From Peptococcaceae bacterium (GTDB lineage Bacteria; Bacillota; Peptococcia; Peptococcales; Peptococcaceae): a DNA stretch of 8,585 nt. The stretch covers positions 1-8,585 of the forward strand of contig JAFNVD010000073.1 of the NCBI GenBank assembly GCA_017383785.1. The letters run 5' to 3'. The notes under the pieces are model-generated. The model did not search any database, was not told where the DNA came from, and was given only the letters and a program-made list of their open reading frames with translations. Positions 1 to 6,619 of the stretch are shown here, in pieces. The position numbers and the translations under genes were made by a program. How positions within the stretch are numbered: position 1 is the stretch's first letter; the number at the start of each line of letters is the position of its first letter.

Positions 1-564
1 ACGGCTTTGTTGAGCAGGGTACAATTTTTGCAATAATTCCTGTATCAAAGCAGGAGACAATGATTGGAATTGAATCTGCTGACAACGAGATAAAATTGTG
101 ATTGGCAGATTCTGCATCTGTGAGGTAATTAACAGAAATACAGTGTTTTCCGTTGGCTCTTCCAATGTTTTCAGCAGGCAATTGGCTGCTTGTTCTGTCA
201 TCAGATGAGCATCATTGATGAGAATTACTTTGTAAGCACTATCGTAATTGCGCAGCGTTACTTTGGCAAGCAATGTACGAATTTGCTCAATTTTGATGCT
301 GTTTCCATCGGGTTCCAACACAATAATGTCAGGCTGGCTGCCACTTTGTGCTTGCACACAAGATGGGCAAACACCGCAGCTTTGTATGATACCATCTGCT
401 TTGTTGGTACAGTTGAGATATTGTGCCAGTGCCAATGCTGTTCTTTTTTTGCCGACACCTTCAGGTCCGGTAAATAGATACGCATGGGCAATATGTCGTG
501 TCTCGATAGCACGATGTAATATGTGAATTGCCTGTTCCTGACCTTTGATTTCTGAAAACTGCAT
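1..564 (-). CDS. holB: DNA polymerase III subunit delta' (partial, 3' end beyond window)
   Basis: This is the N-terminal 188 residues of the delta' subunit of the clamp loader, which helps load the beta sliding clamp onto DNA at the replication fork. Reading leftward from ATG 564, the frame stays open to base 1, so the stop lies outside the window. Visible motifs are a Walker A-like loop GPEGVGKK (residues 33-40), a zinc-binding set C52, C63, C66 and C69, a Walker B-like segment VILINDAH (113-120), LLKTLEEP (130-137) and the sensor motif SRC (159-161). All are typical of the DnaX/HolB AAA+ family. The GK-containing P-loop is more DnaX-like than in E. coli delta'. However, the start MQFSEIKGQEQA and the early zinc site fit HolB of Bacillota, and DnaX would be expected to begin differently. 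An AGGAG at 571-575 (minus strand) lies 6 nt before the ATG. The gene is the first of its transcript; the next gene upstream, cls, is divergent. Confidence 0.93.
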   Translation of the reverse strand, partial: MQFSEIKGQEQAIHILHRAIETRHIAHAYLFTGPEGVGKKRTALALAQYLNCTNKADGIIQSCGVCPSCVQAQSGSQPDIIVLEPDGNSIKIEQIRTLLAKVTLRNYDSAYKVILINDAHLMTEQAANCLLKTLEEPTENTVFLLITSQMQNLPITILSRCQQIQFQSLSPALIQELLQKLYPAQQSR

Positions 565-623
565 GGCACGCTCCTGATTAAAAATTCGCTGTTGATGTTT
601 ATGATAAAAACATCTTACCCTTA

Positions 624-652
624 ATTGTATCGTATTGATGAGGAGAAATCAA
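624..652 (-). promoter_or_regulatory. Sigma-A-type promoter for holB
   Basis: On the minus strand a -35 box TTGATT (647-652) and a -10 box TACAAT (624-629) are separated by exactly 17 bp. They lie about 60 bp upstream of the holB start and point toward it. This suggests holB heads its own transcript. The boxes were found by eye; no transcription data are available. Confidence 0.55.
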
Positions 653-731
653 CGAAAATAAAAGGATTTCTGCCCTTGTTGTTGGAAAGAAAATAACAAA
701 GACTCTGTCAATGATTGTAGAATATATTTTA

Positions 732-740
732 TGGTATAAT
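732..740 (+). promoter_or_regulatory. Extended -10 promoter for cls
   Basis: A perfect TATAAT (735-740) is preceded by TGG, giving the extended -10 form TGnTATAAT. The -35 position (712-717, TGATTG) is a poor match, as is common for extended -10 promoters. Transcription would begin near 747, leaving a leader of about 60 nt before the cls start. No obvious regulatory hairpin is seen in the leader. Confidence 0.5.
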
Positions 741-806
741 ATGTCATACGGCATGGAAGCAGCAAAATGATGTAGTTAGAATGGAGCAAAAGAGGAGATG
801 GTGGCT

Positions 807-2351
807 GTGCCGACACATGAAACAAAAGAAAAAATTGAAAACAGTGCTCTGCGTGCCTTTATGGTGTTTTTAAGTTTAATGCTGCAGATAGGCTGGTTTA
901 TCTGGCTAGGGCTGTACTTGCGACAATATTATATTGTGCTCAGTACAGCAGTCATGATGATTAGCTGGGTGTTGGCTTTGCATGTATATAGTCGCCATAT
1001 GAATTCGGCATATAAGCTTTCGTGGATTGTGTTAATTCTAGTACTGCCGGTATTGGGGATTAGTATGTATGCGTTGTTTGGTTCGCAGCTTTCTCATGTA
1101 TGGATTCGAAGATATATGGACAAGAAAGACGATGTTGTTGCGCTGCATTTGTCGGACGATGATACCGCTTTGGATGCACTGCGTGCACGGGATTACGGTT
1201 TAGCGAATCAATGTAGGTATTTGAAAAATCAAGCAGGATATCCTTTATATCAAAATACGGATGTTACTTTTCATAACGATACAGCGATTGCGCTGGCAGA
1301 TTTGAAAAATGAGCTGACAAAGGCAGAAAAGTTCATTTTTATGGAGTACCATGCCATTGAAGATTCGGCATCTTGGGCCGGTGTAGAAGCTATTTTACGT
1401 GAAAAAGCTATGGCCGGTGTAGAGGTACGTGTGTTGTATGATGATGTAGGAAGTATCTTTTTTGTAGGGAAATCTTTTACCAAACGATTACAGCAGTATG
1501 GTATTCAGTGCAGAGTATTCAATCCGATTTCGCCACTTTTGAATACATTTATGAATAATCGTGACCATCGCAAGATTGTAGTCATTGATGGCAAAGTTGG
1601 TTTTACCGGCGGTTATAATATGGCAGATCGCTATTTCAATATCAATAGCCCTTATGGATATTGGAAAGATACCGGGATTAAACTGATTGGGGATGCAGTA
1701 AAAAGTTTAACCGCAATCTTTTTACAGATGTGGAATGCAACACAGGAAGAAAAAGAAGACCAGGAAATGTACTTCCCGGATGTGGTGTATACGGCAAAAG
1801 AGGCAGGGTTTGTACAGCCATATGCAGATTCACCGCTGGATAGTGAAACTACCGGTGAAAATGTTTATTTGAATATGATAAAGAATGCGAAACAATATGT
1901 GTATATCACGACACCGTATTTAATCATCGATGATGAGATGGAGAGTGAACTGACATTGGCAGCGCAGCGCGGTGTAGATGTACGTATTGTGACCCCGGGG
2001 ATTCCGGACAAAAAAATGGCGTTCAAAGCTACGCGCAGCCATTATGCACGGCTAGTGGCTTATGGTGTGCGTATATATGAATATACTCCCGGCTTTATGC
2101 ATGCCAAACAGTTTGTATGTGATGATGAAGTAGCTGCGGTAGGTACGATTAATTTGGATTTCCGCAGTTTGTATCTGCATTTTGAAAATGGCTGCTGGTT
2201 CTGTCATTGCAGTGCCGTACAGGATGTAAAAGCAGATTTTGAAAATCTGTTTGAACAAGGCACAGAAGTAACCACTCAGTACAGCGGGAAACGAAGCTTG
2301 ACACTCAGATTGGGAGAATGCATTGTGCGATTATTAAGCCCGATGATGTAA
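807..2351 (+). CDS. cls: Cardiolipin synthase (phospholipase D superfamily)
   Basis: A membrane enzyme that makes cardiolipin from two phosphatidylglycerol molecules, releasing glycerol. The frame gives 514 residues from GTG 807, the usual size for bacterial Cls. Three hydrophobic segments fill the first 90 residues or so (about 16-37, 41-61 and 70-91) and form the PLDc_N membrane anchor. Two HKD catalytic motifs follow: HRKIVVID with H254, K256 and D261, and HAKQFVCD with H432, K434 and D439, followed by GTINLDFRS. Both catalytic sites are intact. Start choice: AGGAG (793-797) directly abuts the first in-frame ATG at 798, which is too close for initiation. GTG 807 sits 9 nt away and is preferred; using ATG 798 would add three residues. 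The gene is monocistronic, divergent from holB and convergent with the phosphatase gene, from which it is separated by a large inverted repeat. Confidence 0.95.
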   Translation: MPTHETKEKIENSALRAFMVFLSLMLQIGWFIWLGLYLRQYYIVLSTAVMMISWVLALHVYSRHMNSAYKLSWIVLILVLPVLGISMYALFGSQLSHVWIRRYMDKKDDVVALHLSDDDTALDALRARDYGLANQCRYLKNQAGYPLYQNTDVTFHNDTAIALADLKNELTKAEKFIFMEYHAIEDSASWAGVEAILREKAMAGVEVRVLYDDVGSIFFVGKSFTKRLQQYGIQCRVFNPISPLLNTFMNNRDHRKIVVIDGKVGFTGGYNMADRYFNINSPYGYWKDTGIKLIGDAVKSLTAIFLQMWNATQEEKEDQEMYFPDVVYTAKEAGFVQPYADSPLDSETTGENVYLNMIKNAKQYVYITTPYLIIDDEMESELTLAAQRGVDVRIVTPGIPDKKMAFKATRSHYARLVAYGVRIYEYTPGFMHAKQFVCDDEVAAVGTINLDFRSLYLHFENGCWFCHCSAVQDVKADFENLFEQGTEVTTQYSGKRSLTLRLGECIVRLLSPMM

Positions 2352-2361
2352 GAAAGTAAAT

Positions 2362-2506
2362 AAAAGCAGCAAAATATTCTGCTCCCCTCGTTCCATGGAC
2401 AGATTCTTGTTTGTACAGCTTTGTTGCACTTCGTGCATCACGCTTTGTACAATCTGTGAATCTGTTCATGTCAATGTCGACGCCGCAGAAAGATTTTGCT
2501 ACTTTT
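2362..2506. repeat. 145-nt imperfect inverted repeat between convergent genes (possible bidirectional terminator or MITE-like element)
   Basis: Nested complementary arms share one centre near 2431-2434. The outer arms, 2362-2382 and 2485-2506, both read AAAAG, one base, then AGCAAAAT inward from their ends, with a few mismatches. The middle arms, CATGGACAGATTC (2394-2406) and GAATCTGTTCATG (2458-2470), match at 12 of 13 positions, and the mismatch would be a G-U pair in RNA. The inner arms are TTGTACA (2411-2417) and TGTACAA (2446-2452), and the tip is TGCAC-TTC-GTGCA (2425-2437). The outer A/T tracts would give a U run after the stem in either direction, so it could terminate both cls and the leftward operon. 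It is far longer than a normal intrinsic terminator, so a mobile miniature repeat or a structured RNA is also possible. Confidence 0.7.
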
Positions 2507-2525
2507 TGTATGTCATTTTTCGTAA

Positions 2526-3674
2526 TTAATAATAATACACCATGACTTCTTTGTTTCGATTTTGCAGCTGCAGTGTAAGCTTTTCCACCAAAGTATCACG
2601 CAGGCGCATACCCGGTTTGATTTGCTCGTACGCTTCGTTTACCTGAGTACCGCAAAAGATGGTGATTTTATCTGCCCACAAAAGCTGCTCTAATAGCATA
2701 CTGGCACCGTTTTTCGGAATATTTTCCGTACGCTTTTCTTCCAGCAAGCGTACGCAGTAATCCATGGTGATAATCCCTTCCGTTACTAAATCAATACCAT
2801 CGATTTTAGAGATTGGAGGTACTTCATCGGTTAGAGAATTATTTACTGTATGCACTTCTTTGTGAGTTTCTCGTGCAAATACTTGCGCAGTAGTTCCGCC
2901 GCAGATAATTTTACGACCTGCGGTGGTATAAAATGCATGTACCATACCGGCATCATCGCTTTTATCGACCGGCAACCCGGTAAGCAGTGCACATTCTCTC
3001 GGTTTGCGCATGTGAACAGCAACGGCGGTAGTGTCATCGCCGGGTTCGTTGATATAGTAGCTCATACAAATATCAATGACTTGGTTTACTAAATCTTGTG
3101 CTGATTTATGGTTTTTTACATGCTCTTTTAATGCCTTCACCAAGCCTGCGGTTTGCAAACCAAAAGATAGTGTCAATCCAAGCCCTGCTTCTGTAACGCC
3201 ATCACTGGTAATCAGCAGATAATCATCTTCTTTCAGTTGAATGCGGGCTTTGTTTATTTTTTTGCCCAGTACTTCTTCGCTAGTGCGCTCTACCACTTCT
3301 ACCATGCCCTTCGATACGGTGATTGGCGGCAAACCGTCAAAATCGATAATATCTACCATGCCATCCGGTGTGATGCGCAGCAATGTAAAGGTGGAGTATG
3401 CCAAGCCGCGTACGGAGCAGACAGGCAATGTGCCGATAATGGTTTCTACAATATCCTGTAATGGTACATGATGACTTACCATCTTAGAAATGATTTTTAC
3501 CGTTAGATTGGACAAAATATTAGCTTTTACACCGCTGCCCAACCCGTCAGAAAGTACCACGAACGTTTCTTCCGGAGTATATACTACCTCTACGGAATCC
3601 CCGCAGGTAACCTCACCATGTTTGATAAGCTGTCGTTTTCCTACTTCACACACGAGCTTTTTAGTGTCATTCAT
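2526..3674 (-). CDS. SpoIIE-family PP2C-type Ser/Thr protein phosphatase
   Basis: A 382-residue soluble protein. Residues 1 to about 222 form a PP2C/SpoIIE phosphatase core, which uses two metal ions to remove phosphate from serine or threonine of a partner protein. Metal-site motifs are visible in order: GDS (25-27), LSDGLGSG with D43, TSDGV with D158, and GDDTTAVAV with D213 and D214. The catalytic set therefore looks complete. There is no transmembrane region, unlike sporulation SpoIIE itself, and the core starts at once without a sensor domain. Residues from about 225 to 382 form an extra C-terminal region, including KIICGGTTAQVF (255-266), that I cannot assign. Its ATG overlaps the TGA of the upstream hydrogenase-like gene (ATGA, 3671-3674), and AAGGAG lies 8 nt upstream, so translation is probably coupled. 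The phosphatase is likely the output of the sensor encoded upstream. Its substrate is unknown; other members of the family act on anti-anti-sigma factors. Confidence 0.88.
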   Translation of the reverse strand: MNDTKKLVCEVGKRQLIKHGEVTCGDSVEVVYTPEETFVVLSDGLGSGVKANILSNLTVKIISKMVSHHVPLQDIVETIIGTLPVCSVRGLAYSTFTLLRITPDGMVDIIDFDGLPPITVSKGMVEVVERTSEEVLGKKINKARIQLKEDDYLLITSDGVTEAGLGLTLSFGLQTAGLVKALKEHVKNHKSAQDLVNQVIDICMSYYINEPGDDTTAVAVHMRKPRECALLTGLPVDKSDDAGMVHAFYTTAGRKIICGGTTAQVFARETHKEVHTVNNSLTDEVPPISKIDGIDLVTEGIITMDYCVRLLEEKRTENIPKNGASMLLEQLLWADKITIFCGTQVNEAYEQIKPGMRLRDTLVEKLTLQLQNRNKEVMVYYY

Positions 3675-5371
3675 GGCTTCAGCTCCTTCTCTTGACTAAA
3701 CTGTTTAATCAAATCTAATAAAATGATTTTTGTTTCAGCAGTTGTTTCGCCTAAAAGTCCTGCAATTTGCTGCGCAACAAACATTTGGTTGTTGATGACT
3801 TGTGTGGCTTTTGTCAGTGTTTCTTCTCGTATTTGCTCCATTGCTTCCCGTTTGGATTCTTCTTCAGTAATATCGGTTAATGTCGCCATATACATATTTT
3901 GCGTGCCTTGCATACGCACGATATTTTGGCGTGTGATAATACCTAAATCATCATAATGAACTGTTAAGTTTTTAATTCCCCAGCCGGTTTCTGCTACTTT
4001 TTCAAAGTTACGATGATCAATATATTCAAATACCGCATTGCCTACTTTTAAGCCGTATTTTTTAAACATTTCTCTAGCCGCAGGGTTGAAATCTTGAATG
4101 ATAAAATCCTGGTCAAAGATGATAATGGCACTTGGGCTGCTGGCGATGGCAGTGCTGGCCATAGATTCTGCTTTGCCGCGCATATATGTTTGACACATTT
4201 TTTCTTCTGCATAACCACGGGCCACAGCCAGTGCTTTTTCATAACAGGTATCGTAACCACAGGCTCCGCAATTCATTACCTTTTTGTTGTACTGTTTTAA
4301 GTTTGACAAGATTTCTTTGATTTGACTTGTTTCTACTTTCATTGGTTCTACATAACGGTTTTGGAACGTACGGCTAAGGTCGGGCACTTGTTCAAACTGA
4401 TAAATTGGTTTATCGATATACCGCTGATAATAATCATGGATTTGCATTTCTTTTTCCAGAATCCCCTGTTTTTCTAGCCCAAAACCGGATACACAACCGT
4501 CACGACAGCCATTTAGTTCAATAAAACGACGAAAGTGCGTATCGGTAGTGCTGGTTTTTTCCAGTTCTTTCAGAGCTTCCAGGCAAGTGCTGATACCGGA
4601 TAATGATTGAACATTGTTGCGTTTCAGTACATTGCGGTCAATTAAAGTCTGCGCCAAATTGCCTGCAATAGAAAGCGGTGCACCGATTGGCCGGTACTGT
4701 GTCAGTTCCACTTCTGTTGCATCCAGCGTTTCTTTTTCTATTTTATGACTAAAGATAAAATGCATTGCCTGATCCAATGTGATAGTCAAATCGATATCGC
4801 TGTCTTTCCCTACCATACTGAGACAAGGTGATACATGCACTACTTTAATGTCTTCTCCATATTTTTGTTTTAATAATCGTGCATGAATAACAGCTTCGTT
4901 TTCGATTGGAGCTAGATGAGACAATAATTTCGGAAATTTTTGTTCGATTAGGTTGACTACAATTGGGCAATGACTGGAAATAATATAATCGTCAGTATTG
5001 GCCAGCAAATCTGCATATGCGTCAAGGAATGGTTTGGCGTTTACAGCCATTTCTTCAACAGCGTAAAAACCAATTAATTTGAGCCTTGCCCACAATTCTT
5101 TCTGACTCCATTGATGAAAATGATTCACAAAAGAAGGCGGCAAACTGAGCACCACTTTGTGCTGTTTTAAGTACTCTTCCAGTTTTGGAATCTGATCAAT
5201 GATTGTTTTGGTATACTGCGGACATTCACGCACGCAGCGGCCGCATAAGATACATTGATCAGTCATAATTTTAGCTTGACCGCCGCGAAAACTGATGGCT
5301 TTTACATCACATACACGCAGACAGCGATAGCAGTCGCGACAATTGCCCATGTTATTGATAATTGGAAACAT
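3671..5371 (-). CDS. Hydrogenase-like sensor: 2x[4Fe-4S] ferredoxin, Fe-only hydrogenase large-subunit domain, FeS domain, PAS
   Basis: A 566-residue cytoplasmic iron-sulfur protein, probably a redox or H2 sensor. Domains in order (numbered from ATG 5371): a two-cluster ferredoxin with C11, C14, C17, C21 and C40, C43, C46, C50; an Fe-hydrogenase large-subunit fold (about 65-320) with the cubane-ligand cysteines C135, C183, C289 and C293; a C-x2-C-x4-C-x16-C FeS domain (C368, C371, C376, C393; PF04060 type); a PAS domain (about 403-505); and a helical tail rich in charged residues. In catalytic [FeFe] enzymes the three H-cluster motifs are TSCCP, MPCxxK and ExMxC. Here they read SSHCP, SPCLSM and ELNGC, so catalysis is doubtful. 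Start choice: GGGAGG (5379-5384) is 1 nt from ATG 5377 but 7 nt from ATG 5371, so 5371 is preferred. It begins 2 nt after the stop of the ferredoxin gene and ends overlapping the phosphatase gene. Sensory [FeFe]-hydrogenase-like proteins with PAS domains next to phosphatase genes are known from anaerobes. Confidence 0.87.
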   Translation of the reverse strand: MFPIINNMGNCRDCYRCLRVCDVKAISFRGGQAKIMTDQCILCGRCVRECPQYTKTIIDQIPKLEEYLKQHKVVLSLPPSFVNHFHQWSQKELWARLKLIGFYAVEEMAVNAKPFLDAYADLLANTDDYIISSHCPIVVNLIEQKFPKLLSHLAPIENEAVIHARLLKQKYGEDIKVVHVSPCLSMVGKDSDIDLTITLDQAMHFIFSHKIEKETLDATEVELTQYRPIGAPLSIAGNLAQTLIDRNVLKRNNVQSLSGISTCLEALKELEKTSTTDTHFRRFIELNGCRDGCVSGFGLEKQGILEKEMQIHDYYQRYIDKPIYQFEQVPDLSRTFQNRYVEPMKVETSQIKEILSNLKQYNKKVMNCGACGYDTCYEKALAVARGYAEEKMCQTYMRGKAESMASTAIASSPSAIIIFDQDFIIQDFNPAAREMFKKYGLKVGNAVFEYIDHRNFEKVAETGWGIKNLTVHYDDLGIITRQNIVRMQGTQNMYMATLTDITEEESKREAMEQIREETLTKATQVINNQMFVAQQIAGLLGETTAETKIILLDLIKQFSQEKELKP

Positions 5372-5373
5372 AC

Positions 5374-5634
5374 TCATTCCTCCCGTAAACAGATATCAAC
5401 TAAAGCAGGGACATCGGCAACGGTTACATGCGTATATGTCTCGCCATTAATACGTACTACAACGCCATCGATACATTGACTTTGGCAGAATGCACCGCCC
5501 AGTTCTACAGTAGCAGTTGTGTCAGTTCGTTTGTCCAGTTCGGTCTGAAATGCTTGTGCGATTAGTGGTGCACCTTTTAAATGACAGGCGCTGCCCATGC
5601 AAATTTGAATGGTTTTTGCTGTTCCATTTTCCAT
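5374..5634 (-). CDS. Thioredoxin-like [2Fe-2S] ferredoxin (NuoE/HydC type)
   Basis: An 86-residue electron carrier with the thioredoxin-fold [2Fe-2S] signature: C12-x4-C17 and C50-x3-C54, in the segments ICMGSACHLKG and GGAFCQSQC. This is the cluster domain found in NuoE and in small subunits of multimeric hydrogenases, here without the N-terminal helical part, so it is a stand-alone domain. The open frame extends upstream to a TTG at 5664, but ATG 5634 is preceded by AAGGGGGA (core 5643-5647, 8 nt away), so the ATG is the start. It is the first gene of the leftward operon, and its stop lies 2 nt before the preferred start of the hydrogenase-like gene. It probably passes electrons to, or reads the redox state for, that protein. 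Confidence 0.88.
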   Translation of the reverse strand: MENGTAKTIQICMGSACHLKGAPLIAQAFQTELDKRTDTTATVELGGAFCQSQCIDGVVVRINGETYTHVTVADVPALVDICLREE

Positions 5635-5687
5635 GTTGAATTCCCCCTTGCTGTGTTGCCTCAATATAATTAGTTTTACTTATATAT

Positions 5688-5715
5688 ATTATACAGATTT
5701 CTAGGAAAAGAGCAA
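5688..5715 (-). promoter_or_regulatory. Candidate promoter of the ferredoxin-hydrogenase-like-phosphatase operon
   Basis: On the minus strand a consensus TATAAT (5688-5693) lies 16 bp downstream of TTGCTC (5710-5715). The -35 is a weak match, so the promoter may be modest or need an activator. Transcription would start near 5681, giving a leader of about 45 nt to ATG 5634. The leader is AT-rich and I see no strong operator palindrome. Confidence 0.42.
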
Positions 5716-5804
5716 GACCAGAACGTACTTTCCAGAGATTTACTAATGAAATTGGATTGAACTTGGGCTATACTGACAAAGAACGGCAAAAGGAGGTAGA
5801 TAGC

Positions 5805-6608
5805 GTGAATGTAGTAAAGCGAATAAAATCTTTGGTAACAATCACGGTCGTATTGATTTGCTGTAGCTTTATGACTAACGGAGCAAGTGCACAGGCCGCA
5901 TCTTATCAAATAAAGAGTGGAGATACACTGTATAAAATTGCCGCTAATCATAAAGTTACAGTAGAGGAATTAAAACGAGCAAACAATTTGAAAAGCAGTA
6001 CAATTCAAGCAGGAGAAACGTTGCAGATTCCAACTTATGTGCAGCATAGGATAAAAAAAGGTGAGTCATTGTATCTCATTGCTAAGCAATACGGCCGTAC
6101 AGTGAATGAGATTAAGAACGTAAATAATTTAAACAGTGATACCATTCAACCGGGAAAAATATTAAAAATTCCGGCAGATTCGGCAAGTGTGGCGGTTTCT
6201 TCGGGCAGTGCTGCAGTCGTCAGTACTTCTCGCGGCGGTTCTTATCGCTCTTATACCCAATCAGAATGGGATATGCTGGCGCAAGTGGTGTATGGCGAGG
6301 CGCGAGGAGAAAGTTATACCGGTCAGGTAGCGGTAGCGGCAGTGGTACTTAATCGTATGGAAGACGATGATTTCCCTGATACTATGTATGGCGTTGTATT
6401 TCAGAGAAATGCATTTACTTGTATCAATGATGGGCAATATTATTTAAAGCCAAATCGCACAGCATATCAAGCCGCATTAGATGCCATGCATGGCACAGAT
6501 CCAACCAATGGATGTTTATACTATTGGAATCCGGTGACAGCTACAAGTAGCTGGATCTGGACTAGAGAAATACAGCTAACCATTGGCAATCACGTTTTTG
6601 GTTTGTAG
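5805..6608 (+). CDS. Secreted LysM-SleB family cell wall hydrolase
   Basis: A 267-residue exported peptidoglycan hydrolase. Residues 1 to about 29 form a signal peptide: K5 and R6, then a hydrophobic core VTITVVLICC, then ASA before the likely cut; no lipobox is seen. Two LysM peptidoglycan-binding repeats follow (about 33-76 and 80-123; SGDTLYKIA and KGESLYLIA), then a Ser-rich linker (125-150). The SleB/CwlJ-type Hydrolase_2 domain covers about 155-267, with VVYGEARGES holding the expected catalytic E165 and ending WNPVTATSSW...GNHVFGL. SleB-type enzymes are lytic transglycosylases of spore cortex; with LysM in place of the usual PG_binding_1 domain, a role in vegetative or sporulation wall turnover is also possible. 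No ypeB partner is nearby. Start: AGGAGG (5791-5796) is 8 nt before GTG 5805; the frame extends to a TTG at 5757 that has no ribosome binding site. Its 3' end is 11 bp from the convergent glycosyltransferase gene. Confidence 0.9.
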   Translation: MNVVKRIKSLVTITVVLICCSFMTNGASAQAASYQIKSGDTLYKIAANHKVTVEELKRANNLKSSTIQAGETLQIPTYVQHRIKKGESLYLIAKQYGRTVNEIKNVNNLNSDTIQPGKILKIPADSASVAVSSGSAAVVSTSRGGSYRSYTQSEWDMLAQVVYGEARGESYTGQVAVAAVVLNRMEDDDFPDTMYGVVFQRNAFTCINDGQYYLKPNRTAYQAALDAMHGTDPTNGCLYYWNPVTATSSWIWTREIQLTIGNHVFGL

Positions 6609-6619
6609 GCTCGATATTT

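Noticed and set aside
258..569. A 103-residue minus-strand frame overlapping the start of holB
   Set aside because: It lies in another frame of the same bases. The holB frame carries the Walker A, zinc and SRC motifs and a ribosome binding site; this one has no recognisable motif.
5769..5774. TATACT as a -10 box for the hydrolase gene
   Set aside because: No acceptable -35 at 16-18 bp and no extended -10. A sporulation sigma factor may be used, but I could not match one convincingly.
5676..5951. A 91-residue minus-strand frame across the divergent gap and the hydrolase signal peptide
   Set aside because: It overlaps a well-supported gene start with a good ribosome binding site, spans the likely operon promoter and shows no family features.
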